Shown: piece after piece, positions 32,696-42,569 of the stretch
How positions within the stretch are numbered: the first letter of the stretch is position 1
Layout of the letters: each line of letters begins with the position of its first letter
DNA from: Nitrospiraceae bacterium
GTDB lineage: Bacteria > Nitrospirota > Nitrospiria > Nitrospirales > UBA8639
DNA length: 64,000 nucleotides
Direction of reading: 5' to 3'
NCBI GenBank assembly: GCA_020632595.1
Contig: JACKFF010000004.1
Coordinates: forward strand, 1 to 64,000
The notes under the pieces: generated by a model
The model's database searches: none
Seen by the model: only the letters and a program-made list of their open reading frames with translations
What the model was told of the DNA's origin: nothing
Made by a program: the position numbers and the translations under genes

Positions 32696-34963
32696 CCGAA
32701 TGTTGTAGGCCTAACCCAGGCCGCGGCGCAAACCGCGATTACCACGGCAGGATTGAGGTTGGGCACGGTGACCTCAAGCAACAGTCAGACAGTCTCTATT
32801 GGCAGAGTCATCAGTCAAAATCCCCAGCCAGGGAGCAAGGTGGCGGCGGGTAGTGCCGTGAACCTTGTCGTATCCCTTGGAGCCGCCGTGCCGAATGTGG
32901 TGGGTTTGACCCAGGCCGCAGCCCAAACCGCTATAACCAGTGCGGGTTTGACGGTGGGGACGGTGGCCACAGTGAATAGTCCGACCGTGGAGATTGGTGC
33001 GGTAATCAGTCAAACCCCGTCAGCTGGGGACAATGTAGCTCCAGGCAGTGCCGTGGACCTGATCGTATCTCTTGGGGCCGCCGTGCCGAATGTGGTGGGC
33101 TTGTCGCAGAATGATGCTCAAAAGGCTTTGGCTGCGGCCGGCCTGACAGTGGGGGTGGTGACGACGAGCATTAGTCCCACAGTGCCAATTGGCGACGTCA
33201 TTAGTCAAAAGCCGGGAGCAGGGACCAATGTGGCTCCGGGCGATTCAGTAGCCTTGGTTATTTCGTCAGGACCGCCGGTTTTTCTTATGGGGGTGCAAAA
33301 TGATCCCAGGACCGGACCCCTGGTGAATAGCCTTTACCGCCTTCGCACTGATGGAGTCGTAACTAAAATTGGAGATCTGACGCACCGTACCCATGGCTTG
33401 GCCTATGTCGGGACTACGTTGTATTCGGTTGAGGAACTGTCTCTTTCTCCCCGACCTGGAGCTTCGCCGAATTTGTATCGGTTGAATCCGGAAAGCGGGG
33501 CTACTCTGGCCACGATCCCTCTGTCCTTGTCGACAGGCGAATCGTTAGAGGGCGGGCGGGGGTTAGCCACGGAACCCGGGACCAATCTGCTCTGGGGGTT
33601 GCTTGTGGCGACGTCCGAAGTAAATAGTGCCAGGCGTTTAGTCACGATTAATCCGACGACGGGAATGGCTACACAAAAGGCCAAACTGTTTGGAAACTTT
33701 ATGGACCTGGCCTTTGATGCTTCCGGGTCGCTCTATGCGATTACGGACAATCGATCGGTGCCTGGCGGAGCGAAGGTGTTTCCGGCCCGGATTTATACGG
33801 TGAATAAATCGACAGGGGCCACCACGGAATTTCTGGATGTCTCGGCCGGTGCCGTGGCGGGACAACCGAATTTTCGAGAAAGTGAAACGATTGGGATAGG
33901 GGCTTCTTCCGACCTATTGTATCATCTTTCCGGTCAGCATAAGGTGACCTCAGGATTTACAAAGAATATTCTGTTCGAAACGATTCATCGGTCCACAAAA
34001 GTCAGAACGGCGGTGCCTCTCACAGGGCCGGATTTTTTTGTGACGACCGCCTTGACCATGGTGCCGCCTACGAGTCCTCCGGCATTGGGAGATCTGGATG
34101 CCTCGGGCACGGCTGATCTTATCTGGCGCAACCAGAGTGATGGCAGCACCGCGATCTGGTTGATGAATGGCGCGTCGATCGCCGCCTCCGGCTTCCCGGG
34201 CGGGGTACCGAAAGTTTGGCAGATCGCGGGCGTGGGCGATGTCAACGGCGATGGCAGGGCGGATGTTATCTGGCGTAATACCACAGGCACCGTGGCCGTG
34301 TGGCTGATGAACGGAGTGGCGGTCACGGCCGTGGGCTTTCCCGGAAGTACGTCGACGTCGTTTGAGATTGCAGGCGTGGGCGATGTGAACGGCGATGGAA
34401 AAGCCGACCTTGTCTGGCGTAACATCACTGATGGCAGTACCGCAATTTGGTTAATGAACGGGACCACCATTGCCGCCTCCGGCTTTCCCGGGGGCGTGCC
34501 CCTTTCCTGGCAAATCGAGGGGGTGGGCGATGTCAATGGGGATGGTCGAGCGGATGTCATTTGGCGCAATGGCACGAGCGGGGGAGTGGCTATGTGGCTG
34601 ATGAACGGGTCATCAGTGACCGAGGTAGGCTTTGTCGGAGTAGCCCCAACCGCTTTTGATATGGCGGGGGTTGGCGATGTGAACGGCGATGGAAAGGCGG
34701 ACTTGATCTGGCGCAACCAGAGTAATGGCAGTACGGCAATTTGGTTAATGAATGGGACCACCATTACCAAAGCCGGCTTCCCGGGGGGCGTGCCCGTTGC
34801 GTGGCAAATTTCTCAAGTCGGCGACGTAAATGGAGATGGTAATGCCGATGTCATCTGGCGCAATGATACAAGTGCCATCGTGGCGGTCTGGTTGATGAAC
34901 GGGTTATCGATCTCGACCGTAGGTTTTCCGGGTTCGGCTCCCTCCGATTGGGAAATTCAGTAG
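31481..34963 (+). CDS. PASTA-propeller-VCBS secreted protein 1, main part
   Basis: This is the rest of the gene begun at 30305. After the scrambled unit it reads PASTA repeats (one short out-of-frame patch at about 31868-31925 between a +1 and a +2 insertion), then three divergent PASTA repeats (VPNVVGLTQAAAQTAITTAG type). A conserved domain of about 270 residues starts at FLMGVQNDPRTGPLVNSLYR (LTHRTHGLAYVG, SLEGGRGLATEPGT, FGNFMDLAFDASG), which looks like a beta-propeller. The C-terminus is a run of FG-GAP/VCBS units (GVGDVNGDGRADVIWRN, TAIWLMNG) ending DWEIQ. No enzyme motif is present. An extracellular, Ca2+-binding adhesive or matrix role is inferred. Confidence 0.75.
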   Translation: MWWGARNAGSLQQMSSVNGAVHASVTSSHATVPSGNVISQSPGAGTSVAAGSAVNLVVSTGPAPVTVPNVVGSPQATAQTTLTNAGLKVGTITTSSHATVPSGNVISQSPGAGTSVAAGSAVNLVVSTGTGAGHGAECGGEPAGHCAKRTLTNAGLKVGTITTSSHATVPSGNVISQSPGAGTSVAAGSAVNLVVSTGPAPVTVPNVVGSPQATAQSTLTNAGLKVGTITTSSHATVPSGRVISQSPGAGTSVAAGSAVNLVVSTGPAPVTVPNVVGSPQATAQTTLTNAGLKVGTITTSSHATVPSGRVISQSPGAGTSVAAGSAVNLVVSTGPAPVTVPNVVGSPQATAQSTLTNAGLKVGTITTSSHATVPSGRVISQSPGAGTSAAAGSAVNLVVSTGPAVPNVVGLTQAAAQTAITTAGLRLGTVTSSNSQTVSIGRVISQNPQPGSKVAAGSAVNLVVSLGAAVPNVVGLTQAAAQTAITSAGLTVGTVATVNSPTVEIGAVISQTPSAGDNVAPGSAVDLIVSLGAAVPNVVGLSQNDAQKALAAAGLTVGVVTTSISPTVPIGDVISQKPGAGTNVAPGDSVALVISSGPPVFLMGVQNDPRTGPLVNSLYRLRTDGVVTKIGDLTHRTHGLAYVGTTLYSVEELSLSPRPGASPNLYRLNPESGATLATIPLSLSTGESLEGGRGLATEPGTNLLWGLLVATSEVNSARRLVTINPTTGMATQKAKLFGNFMDLAFDASGSLYAITDNRSVPGGAKVFPARIYTVNKSTGATTEFLDVSAGAVAGQPNFRESETIGIGASSDLLYHLSGQHKVTSGFTKNILFETIHRSTKVRTAVPLTGPDFFVTTALTMVPPTSPPALGDLDASGTADLIWRNQSDGSTAIWLMNGASIAASGFPGGVPKVWQIAGVGDVNGDGRADVIWRNTTGTVAVWLMNGVAVTAVGFPGSTSTSFEIAGVGDVNGDGKADLVWRNITDGSTAIWLMNGTTIAASGFPGGVPLSWQIEGVGDVNGDGRADVIWRNGTSGGVAMWLMNGSSVTEVGFVGVAPTAFDMAGVGDVNGDGKADLIWRNQSNGSTAIWLMNGTTITKAGFPGGVPVAWQISQVGDVNGDGNADVIWRNDTSAIVAVWLMNGLSISTVGFPGSAPSDWEIQ

Positions 34964-35125
34964 CATAGTTCTTTTGAGCTGATTGGCCTTCCAAGGTCAT
35001 CGAACAAGAGCACATCAATTTTCTGTATTTGTCACTTTTAACTTACATTTTATTTCTCTTATGCGCATAATCAGGTATCTTTCCGCCACGTAATTTATTT
35101 CACGACCGGGTCCCCAAGGGATGTG

Positions 35126-38100
35126 ATGAAGGTTCAGCACCTGAACGGGTTGAATCTACCCCACCAGAAGTTGCAAAGAGGTCGCAAGTCGATCTTTTTG
35201 TGGATGGTGGTATTCGTAAGCCTCGTCTTCCTCAACTTTATTTTTCCAGCGACAGCAAGAGCCGTGGAAGTTCCTGATTTTATCGGGAGCCCACAGGCCA
35301 CAGCAGAGTCAGAGATTATAAACATCGGTCTCACTGTGGGCGATGTGACGGCAGCCATTGATGGTGGGGTGCCCATTGGCAACGTCATCAACCAGGATCC
35401 GGCAGCTGGGATCAATGTGGTGCCGGGCAGTCCGGTGGACCTCGTGATTTCCGGTGTGGCGGTGCCTAATGTGGTGGGGGTCATACAGGGCAATGCCCAA
35501 ACCGCTATTACCAATGCGGGTCTCACCGTGGGGACGGTGACGACCGCAAATAGTGCGACCGTCCCTATTGGAAACGTCATTAGTCAGGCTCCGGCAGCGG
35601 GGACCCCTGTTTTTCAGGGTAATGCGGTGGCCTTTGTGGTGTCTGTGGGTGTCGCCGTGCCAAATGTCGTGGGATTGCCTCAAGGCACGGCCCAATCGGC
35701 GATTACCAGTGCCAACCTTGCGGTGGGCACGGTGACGATGGCGAACAATACGACCGTGGCCATTGGAAATGTCATCAGTCAGAACCCGGCGGCGGGTACC
35801 AATGTCGCGGCGGGCAGTGCCGTAGCCTTGGTGGTGTCCCTGGGCGCGTCGGTGCCGAATGTGGTGGGGATCACACAGGGCAATGCTCAAACCGCCATTA
35901 CCAATGCGGGTCTCACCGTGGGGACGGTGACGTCCGCGAATAGTGCGAGCGTGTCTATTGGAAACGTCATCAGTCAGAATCCGGCGGCGGGAACCAATGT
36001 GGAGCCTGGTAGTACCGTGGCTTTTGTGGTGTCTTTGGGAACCGCGGTGCCGAACGTGGTGGGTTTGACCCAGTCGGCCGCGCAAACGGCGATTACCAAT
36101 GCCGGTTTGACGGTAGGGGCCATTACAACAGCCAGTCATCCATCGGTGCCGACTGGGAATGTTATCAGTCAGAACCCAGGGGCCGGAAGCAATGTGGCGC
36201 CAGGCAGTGCCGTGGCCTTTGTGGTGTCCCTGGGGCCGGCGGTGCCGAATGTGGTGGGTTTGACCCAGTCGGCCGCGCAAACGGCGATTACCAATGCCGG
36301 GCTGACACTGGGCGCGGTGACCTCGGCCAATAGTCAGTCGGTGCCCATTGGGAGGGTCATTAGTCAAACTCCTGCACCAGGAACCAGTGTCACAGCAGGC
36401 AGTGCGGTGAACATTGTTGTCTCCCTGGGTACTGCTGTGCCGAACGTCGTGGGTTTGACGCAAGCTGCCGCCCAGACGGCAATTACGAATGTCGGGTTAA
36501 CAGTCGGGGCGGTGACCACTTCCGCTAGTGCGACGGTCTCCGCGGGAAATGTCATCAGTCAAAATCCGACAGCTGGAAACAATGTGGCACCAGGCAGTGC
36601 CGTGGCGTTAGTGGTGTCCCTGGGGCCGGTGGTGCCGAATGTGGTCGGTTTGACCCAGTCGGCCGCGCAATCCGCGATAACCACGGCCGGTTTGACAGTG
36701 GGCACCGTAACGACTGCCACAAGTGCGACGGTGCCCATTGGGAGAGTTATTAGTCAAACTCCTGCGTCAGGCACCAGTGTCACAGCGGGCAGCAAGGTGA
36801 ACATTGTGGTCTCCCTGGGCGCCGCAGTCCCGAATGTCGTGGGTTTGACCCAGGCCGCGGCGCAAGCCGCAATTACCGCGGCGGGATTGACGGTAGGAAC
36901 GGTGACCACCGCCACGAGTCCAACCGTGGCAATTGGTGCGGTCATCAGTCAAAATCCGACAGCTGGAAACAATGTGGCGCCTGGCAGTGCGGTGGCCCTG
37001 GTGGTATCGCTAGGGGCTCAGGTACCCGATGTCGTGGGCTTGACGCAAAGTGTCGCTCACACGGCTTTGATCTCGGCTGGCCTTACTGTAGGGACGGTGA
37101 CAGCGGTTTTTAGCGACACCGTTCCTCTTGGAACCGTAATTAGTCAAAATCCGCCGGCGGGGACAAATGTGGCGCCTGGCAGTGGAGTGGCCCTGGAGAT
37201 TTCCTCCGGACCGCCGGCTTTTCTTATGGGGGTGCAAAATGATCCCAAAACCGGGCCGCTGGTGAATAGTCTCTACCGAATTCGCACCGATGGGGTGGTG
37301 ACCAAAATCGCAGATCTGACGCACCGTACCCATGGCTTGGCCTTTGTCGGGTCCAACCTGTATTCCGTGGAAGAACTGACGCTTGCCCAACAGGCTGGGA
37401 CGCCGCCAAAGATGTATCGGCTTGATCCCGACACCGGGGCTACGCTGGAGGCGATCTCTCTCTCGCTGTCCACGAGCGAATCGTTAGAGGGCGGACGAGG
37501 GCTGTCCACGGAGCCTGGAACCAATCAGTTGTGGGGGTTGCTCGTGGTGACATCCGAAGTGAACAATGCCCGCCGGCTAGTGACGATTAATCCGACCACG
37601 GGTCTGGCCACGCAAAAGGCCAAACTGTTTGGAAACTTTATGGATCTGGCCTTTGATGCCGCCGGGACGCTGTATGTGATCACGGATAACCGACCCGTAT
37701 CCGGCGGGACTGTGGCTCCCGCCCGAATTTATACGGTGAATAAGACGACGGGGGCCACCACGGAATTTCTGGATGTCTCGGCCGGCGCCGTGGCGGGACA
37801 ACCGAATTTTCGAGAAAGTGAAACGATTGGGGTGGGGACTTCATCTGATCTGTTGTATCACCTTTCGGGGCAGCATAAGGTGACGTCCGGATTTACTAAA
37901 AATATTCTGTTTGAAGCGATCAATCTGAACAATAAAGCCAGAAACGCAATTTCGATCACGGGTCCGGACTTTTTTGTAACGACGGCCTTGACGTTGGTGC
38001 CACCCATGAGTCCAAATCTTCCGGCCCTAGCGGATCTGGATGCGTCCGGTACGACCGACCTGGTTTGGCGGCATACGACTGATGGCAGCACCGCGATCTG

Positions 38101-38902
38101 GTTGATGAACGGATCGAGAATCGCGGCCTCTGGTTTTCCAGGCGGGGTGCCGCTGGCCTGGCAGATTGCGGGCGTGGGCGATCTGAACGGCGATGGCAAG
38201 GCGGATGTCATTTGGCGCAATGCCACCGGCACGTTGGCCGTGTGGTTGATGAACGGGGTGTCGGTGACGTCCGTGGGCTTTCCGGGCAGTACGTCAACGG
38301 CGTTTGAGGTTGCGGGCGTGGGCGATGTGAATGGCGATGGCAAAGCCGACCTGGTCTGGCGCAACCAGACTGATGGCAGCACGGCCATCTGGTTAATGAA
38401 CGGGACCACCATTGCCGGCTCCGGCTTTCCTGGCGGGTTGTCTTTGGCCTGGAAAATTGCGGGCGTGGGCGATCTGAACGGCGATGGCAAAGCGGATGTC
38501 ATCTGGCGCAATACCGCCGGTACCGTAGCAGTGTGGTTGATGAACGGGTTAAGTATCACGGGGGTCGGCTTTCCGGGCAGTGCCTCGACGGCGTTTGAGG
38601 TTGCGGGCGTGGGCGATGTGAATGGGGATGGCAAAGCCGACCTGGTCTGGCGCAACCAGACTGATGGCAGCACGGCCATCTGGTTAATGAATGGGACCAC
38701 GATTGCTACCCCCGGTTTTCCTGGCGGAGTTCCCTTGGCGTGGAAAATTTCTCAAGTCGGTGATGTGAATGGGGATGGCAAGGCGGATGTCATTTGGCGC
38801 AATGGCCCGAATGGCACGGTGGCCGTCTGGCTGATGAACGGATTGGCAATTTCGGCGGTGGGTTTCCCCGGTTCGGCTTCTTCAGTCTGGGAGATTCAGT
38901 AA
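35126..38902 (+). CDS. PASTA-propeller-VCBS secreted protein 2
   Basis: The product has 1,258 residues (MKVQHLNGLNLPHQKLQRGR; the ATG one codon earlier is equally possible). A signal peptide has core IFLWMVVFVSLVFLNFIFPA, cut near ARA. Ten PASTA repeats, from VEVPDFIGSPQ to AQVPDVVGLTQ, each carry VISQNPAAGTNVAPGS-like loops. Then come the propeller-like domain (FLMGVQNDPKTGPLVNSLYR) and FG-GAP/VCBS units with Asp-rich Ca-binding loops (DLNGDGKAD, DVNGDGKAD), ending VWEIQ. It lies 160 bp after paralogue 1. PASTA domains normally occur in Ser/Thr kinases and penicillin-binding proteins and bind cell-wall fragments; here they sit in a secreted protein without kinase or transpeptidase. Confidence 0.88.
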   Translation: MKVQHLNGLNLPHQKLQRGRKSIFLWMVVFVSLVFLNFIFPATARAVEVPDFIGSPQATAESEIINIGLTVGDVTAAIDGGVPIGNVINQDPAAGINVVPGSPVDLVISGVAVPNVVGVIQGNAQTAITNAGLTVGTVTTANSATVPIGNVISQAPAAGTPVFQGNAVAFVVSVGVAVPNVVGLPQGTAQSAITSANLAVGTVTMANNTTVAIGNVISQNPAAGTNVAAGSAVALVVSLGASVPNVVGITQGNAQTAITNAGLTVGTVTSANSASVSIGNVISQNPAAGTNVEPGSTVAFVVSLGTAVPNVVGLTQSAAQTAITNAGLTVGAITTASHPSVPTGNVISQNPGAGSNVAPGSAVAFVVSLGPAVPNVVGLTQSAAQTAITNAGLTLGAVTSANSQSVPIGRVISQTPAPGTSVTAGSAVNIVVSLGTAVPNVVGLTQAAAQTAITNVGLTVGAVTTSASATVSAGNVISQNPTAGNNVAPGSAVALVVSLGPVVPNVVGLTQSAAQSAITTAGLTVGTVTTATSATVPIGRVISQTPASGTSVTAGSKVNIVVSLGAAVPNVVGLTQAAAQAAITAAGLTVGTVTTATSPTVAIGAVISQNPTAGNNVAPGSAVALVVSLGAQVPDVVGLTQSVAHTALISAGLTVGTVTAVFSDTVPLGTVISQNPPAGTNVAPGSGVALEISSGPPAFLMGVQNDPKTGPLVNSLYRIRTDGVVTKIADLTHRTHGLAFVGSNLYSVEELTLAQQAGTPPKMYRLDPDTGATLEAISLSLSTSESLEGGRGLSTEPGTNQLWGLLVVTSEVNNARRLVTINPTTGLATQKAKLFGNFMDLAFDAAGTLYVITDNRPVSGGTVAPARIYTVNKTTGATTEFLDVSAGAVAGQPNFRESETIGVGTSSDLLYHLSGQHKVTSGFTKNILFEAINLNNKARNAISITGPDFFVTTALTLVPPMSPNLPALADLDASGTTDLVWRHTTDGSTAIWLMNGSRIAASGFPGGVPLAWQIAGVGDLNGDGKADVIWRNATGTLAVWLMNGVSVTSVGFPGSTSTAFEVAGVGDVNGDGKADLVWRNQTDGSTAIWLMNGTTIAGSGFPGGLSLAWKIAGVGDLNGDGKADVIWRNTAGTVAVWLMNGLSITGVGFPGSASTAFEVAGVGDVNGDGKADLVWRNQTDGSTAIWLMNGTTIATPGFPGGVPLAWKISQVGDVNGDGKADVIWRNGPNGTVAVWLMNGLAISAVGFPGSASSVWEIQ

Positions 38903-39200
38903 ATAATTCCGGTTGGATGGGGACTACCAGGCTCATCTGCTAAGGATGGAACGCGCCAACACTCTCATGTTATACTCGGCTTTATTTTTTCCGTGTTCCT
39001 GATCAGAAATCTTTCGCCCATCTGATTAACAACACGACCAAACCCTCCCCCATTGCAGAGATAACGAAGCACTTTTCTTTCATTTCACCGCAAAACGCAA
39101 CGGCAATCCATGGGTCAGGCGCGTAGGTTGGGGGTGTAACCAGGTGAGCCTGGGGCGCCGTGGACTGGGCAGCTGATTCTTGCTGAATGGAGTCAACGAT

Positions 39201-42200
39201 ATGAATCTTATGAAAGTTCTGCACCAGAACAAATCGATGTTGAATTTTACCTGTCAGAAATTGCAAAGAGATCATGCCTCGATCCTTTTGCCGTTCGGCT
39301 TTCTTGTGAGCCTGCTCTTTCTTATCTATGGCCTACCTGTAACGGCAGGTGCCGTAGAGGTCCCCGATGTGGTCGGAAGCCCACAAGCCACAGCAGAGGC
39401 CACTATTATTAGCTCGGGCCTTTCTGTGGGGGGCGTGACGCCGGTCAATAGCCCCACGGTGCCCGTCGGCGCAGTGATTAGTCAAGATCCGGCGGCCGGA
39501 ATCAATGTGGTATCGGGCAGTCCGGTGGATCTGGCGATATCTGGAGCGACGGTGCCAAACGTGGTGGGGTTAGCGCAGACGGCCGCCCAAACCGCCATTG
39601 CGGCAGCCGGTCTCACGGTAGGGACAGGGACGACAGCCAATAGTGCCACGGTGCCCATCGGCCATGTTATCAGCCAAACTCCCGCAGCAGGTGCCAATGT
39701 GTTGCCGGGGAATACCGTCACCCTCGTGATCTCCCTGGGTACCGCGGTGCCGGATCTGGTGGGATTGACCCAAGCCGCGGCGGAAACTGCCATTACGGCA
39801 GCCGGTCTCACGGTTGGGGCAGGGACGACAGCCAATAGTGCCACGGTGCCGGCGGGCACGGTTATCAGTCAAACGCCGGTTGCAGGAAGTAATGTGCCTC
39901 CGGGTAGTGCGGTAGCTCTTGAGGTGTCCCTTGGGGCGAAGGTGCCCAATGTGGTCGGCTTGACGCAGGCCGCGGCGGAAGCAGCCATTACCAGTTCGGG
40001 TTTGACCGTGGGGACCGTGACAACGGCTAACAGTACAACGGTGCCGGCCGGCACGGTCATCAGTCAATCACCGGCGGCTGGAACCAATGTGGCTCCAGCG
40101 ACTGCTGTGACACTGGTGGTGTCCTCGGGGGTGGAGGTGCCGAATGTGGTGGGATTGACGCAAGCGGCGGCGCAAACGGAGATTACCTCAGCCAGCCTGA
40201 CTGTGGGCACGGTAACATCGGCCAATAGTTCCAGTGTGGCTGTGGGCAAAGTTATAAGTCAGAATCCGGCAGCAGGGGCGAAAGTGGAAGCAGGAAGTGC
40301 GGTAGCCTTGGTAGTGTCCCTTGGGGCAAAGGTCCCTAATGTTGTCGGGAGTTCGAAAGGTAGTGCGCAAACAGCGCTGACCACGGCAGGGCTGAAAGTT
40401 GGGACGGTGACATCGGCCAACAGTCAAACGGTGGCTATCGGGAACGTTATCAGTCAAAATCCGACAGCGGGGTCGAATGTGGCCCCAGGCAGTGCAGTTG
40501 CTCTGGTGGTATCGGTGGGAACGGCCGTGCCCAATGTGGTCAATAAATCGCAGGCTGCGGCACAAGCGGCCATTGCCGGTGTAGGCTTGACGGTGGGGAA
40601 TGTGACGTCAGTTTTTAGCGACACCGTGGCTTCCGGAAATGTGATCAGTCAAAACCCCACAGCGGGGACGAATGTTTCACCAGGTAGTGGCGTCGGTTTG
40701 GTCATATCCTCCGGTCCACCGGTTCTACTCATGGGAGTGCAAAATGATCCCAAGACCGGGCCGCTGGTGAATAGCCTCTATCGACTTCGTACCGATGGGG
40801 TGGTGTCCAAAATTGGAGATCTCACGCACCGCACACATGGCTTGGCTTATGTCGGGTCCAACTTGTATTCCGTAGAAGAGCTGACGCTTGCCAAACAAGC
40901 GGGGACTCCGCCGAATTTGTATCGGCTCAATCCCAGCACCGGGGCCACGCTGGCCACGATCCGCCTGTCCTTATCGACCGGAGAATCCTTAGAAGGAGGG
41001 CGAGGTCTGGCCACGGAGCCCGGAACCAACCAACTGTGGGGGTTACTCGTGGTGACTTCCGAGGTGAATACTCTCCGTCGGCTAGTCACGATCAATCCGA
41101 CGACCGGCGTCGCCACGCAAAAGGCGAAACTGTTTGGAAACTTCATGGATCTGGCGTTTGATGCGGCCGGGACGCTTTATGCCATCACGGATAACCGACC
41201 CGTATCCGGTGGGGCTGTGGCTCCGGCCAGGATTTATACGGTGAATAAAACGACGGGGGCCACGACGGAATTTCTGGATGTCTCGGCCGGCGCCGTAGCG
41301 GGGCAACCGAATTTCCGCGAGAGTGAAACCATAGGGGTAGGGTCGTCCTCGGACCTCCTGTATCATCTCTCCGGGCAACATAAAGTAACCTCTGGATTTA
41401 CCAAGAATATTTTGTTTGAACAGATTCATCGAACCACGAAGGCCAGAAAAGCCATTGCCCTCTCGGGCCCGGACTTTTTTGTCACGACGGCCTTGACGTT
41501 GGTGCCTCCCACGAATACGACTACGGGTACAGGTACTCCGGCTTTGGCCGATCTGGACGCGTCCGGCACGACTGACCTGATCTGGCAAAACACCCAAGAT
41601 GGCAGCACGGCCATCTGGTTGATGAATGGAACGACGATCGCAGCTACAGGGTTCCCGGGCGGGGTGCCCGCGGCCTGGCGGATTGCGGGTGTGGGCGATG
41701 TGAATGGAGACGGCAAGGGGGATGTCATCTGGCGCAATAGTACAAGTGGCACCGTAGCCGTGTGGCTGATGAATGGCGTGTCGGTGACGTCCGTGGGTTT
41801 TCCCGGAAGCGCGTCGACGGCGTTTGAAATTTCCGGCGTGGGCGATGTCAACGGCGATGGGAAAGCCGACCTGGTCTGGCGCAACAGGACTGATGGCAGT
41901 ACCGCCATCTGGCTGATGAACGGAACGAAAATCGCTGCTCCTGGTTTTCCGGGCGGGGTGCCGGTAGGCTGGCAAATCGCGGGTGTGGGCGATGTGAATG
42001 GGGATAGTAAGGCGGATGTTATCTGGCGCAATGGTGGGAGCGGCACCGTGGCGGTGTGGCTGATGAACGGATTAGGTATCACGGGTGTGGGCTTTCCCGG
42101 CAGTGCGTCGACGGCATTTGAGATTGCAGGCGTGGGCGATGTGAACGGGGATGGCAAAGCCGATCTGGTCTGGCGCCATACGACTGACGGCAGTACCGCC

Positions 42201-42425
42201 ATCTGGATGATGAATGGGACCACCATTGCTGCGCCCGGTTTTCCTGGCGGGGTGCCCTTAGCATGGCAGATTTCTCAAGTCGGGGATATCAATGGCGATG
42301 GCAGATCGGATGTTATCTGGCGCAATGGACGGAGCGGGACCGTGGCCGTCTGGTTGATGAATGGGGCATCGATTTCAAGCGTGGGTTTCCCTGGCTCTGC
42401 CCCCTCAGACTGGGAGATTCAGTAG
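39201..42425 (+). CDS. PASTA-propeller-VCBS secreted protein 3
   Basis: About 1,074 residues from the ATG at 39201 (MNLMKVLHQNKSMLNFTCQK); the ATG at 39210 would align better with paralogue 2. The signal peptide core is FGFLVSLLFLIYGLPVTAGA. Seven PASTA repeats (VEVPDVVGSPQ to TAVPNVVNKSQ) are followed by the conserved domain (FLMG replaced by LLMGVQNDPKTGPLV) and FG-GAP/VCBS units, ending DWEIQ. The Gly-Thr-Thr linker before the VCBS part (NTTTGTGTPALADLDASGTT) is longer than in the others. Repeats here have diverged from one another much more than those of paralogue 1, so no frame problem arises. Confidence 0.88.
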   Translation: MNLMKVLHQNKSMLNFTCQKLQRDHASILLPFGFLVSLLFLIYGLPVTAGAVEVPDVVGSPQATAEATIISSGLSVGGVTPVNSPTVPVGAVISQDPAAGINVVSGSPVDLAISGATVPNVVGLAQTAAQTAIAAAGLTVGTGTTANSATVPIGHVISQTPAAGANVLPGNTVTLVISLGTAVPDLVGLTQAAAETAITAAGLTVGAGTTANSATVPAGTVISQTPVAGSNVPPGSAVALEVSLGAKVPNVVGLTQAAAEAAITSSGLTVGTVTTANSTTVPAGTVISQSPAAGTNVAPATAVTLVVSSGVEVPNVVGLTQAAAQTEITSASLTVGTVTSANSSSVAVGKVISQNPAAGAKVEAGSAVALVVSLGAKVPNVVGSSKGSAQTALTTAGLKVGTVTSANSQTVAIGNVISQNPTAGSNVAPGSAVALVVSVGTAVPNVVNKSQAAAQAAIAGVGLTVGNVTSVFSDTVASGNVISQNPTAGTNVSPGSGVGLVISSGPPVLLMGVQNDPKTGPLVNSLYRLRTDGVVSKIGDLTHRTHGLAYVGSNLYSVEELTLAKQAGTPPNLYRLNPSTGATLATIRLSLSTGESLEGGRGLATEPGTNQLWGLLVVTSEVNTLRRLVTINPTTGVATQKAKLFGNFMDLAFDAAGTLYAITDNRPVSGGAVAPARIYTVNKTTGATTEFLDVSAGAVAGQPNFRESETIGVGSSSDLLYHLSGQHKVTSGFTKNILFEQIHRTTKARKAIALSGPDFFVTTALTLVPPTNTTTGTGTPALADLDASGTTDLIWQNTQDGSTAIWLMNGTTIAATGFPGGVPAAWRIAGVGDVNGDGKGDVIWRNSTSGTVAVWLMNGVSVTSVGFPGSASTAFEISGVGDVNGDGKADLVWRNRTDGSTAIWLMNGTKIAAPGFPGGVPVGWQIAGVGDVNGDSKADVIWRNGGSGTVAVWLMNGLGITGVGFPGSASTAFEIAGVGDVNGDGKADLVWRHTTDGSTAIWMMNGTTIAAPGFPGGVPLAWQISQVGDINGDGRSDVIWRNGRSGTVAVWLMNGASISSVGFPGSAPSDWEIQ

Positions 42426-42444
42426 GCATTGGTTACGGCATACC

Positions 42445-42473
42445 CACTCCTGCCACCATATAAAGCAGGAGTG
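42445..42473 (+). terminator. Hairpin between PASTA genes 3 and 4
   Basis: A perfect 9-bp stem CACTCCTGC / GCAGGAGTG with an 11-nt loop lies 20 bp after the stop of gene 3. There is no T-run, so intrinsic termination is uncertain. It could instead stabilise the mRNA end. Confidence 0.35.
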
Positions 42474-42569
42474 CCGTTCAAAAAAGGGATCGCTGGGGCC
42501 AGAGTATGGATTCGAACCCTTGTTTTGTCATATGGTTCCGCAATTGTTGCTGAATGGAGCATACACGAC

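Noticed and set aside
31330..32853. A long frame rich in Cys/His/Gly (QQSCHGAVG units) and minus-strand Arg/His-rich frames over the PASTA minisatellite
   Set aside because: These are shadow frames of the 204-bp repeats. The PASTA frame has signal peptide, domain continuity and sister genes in its favour.
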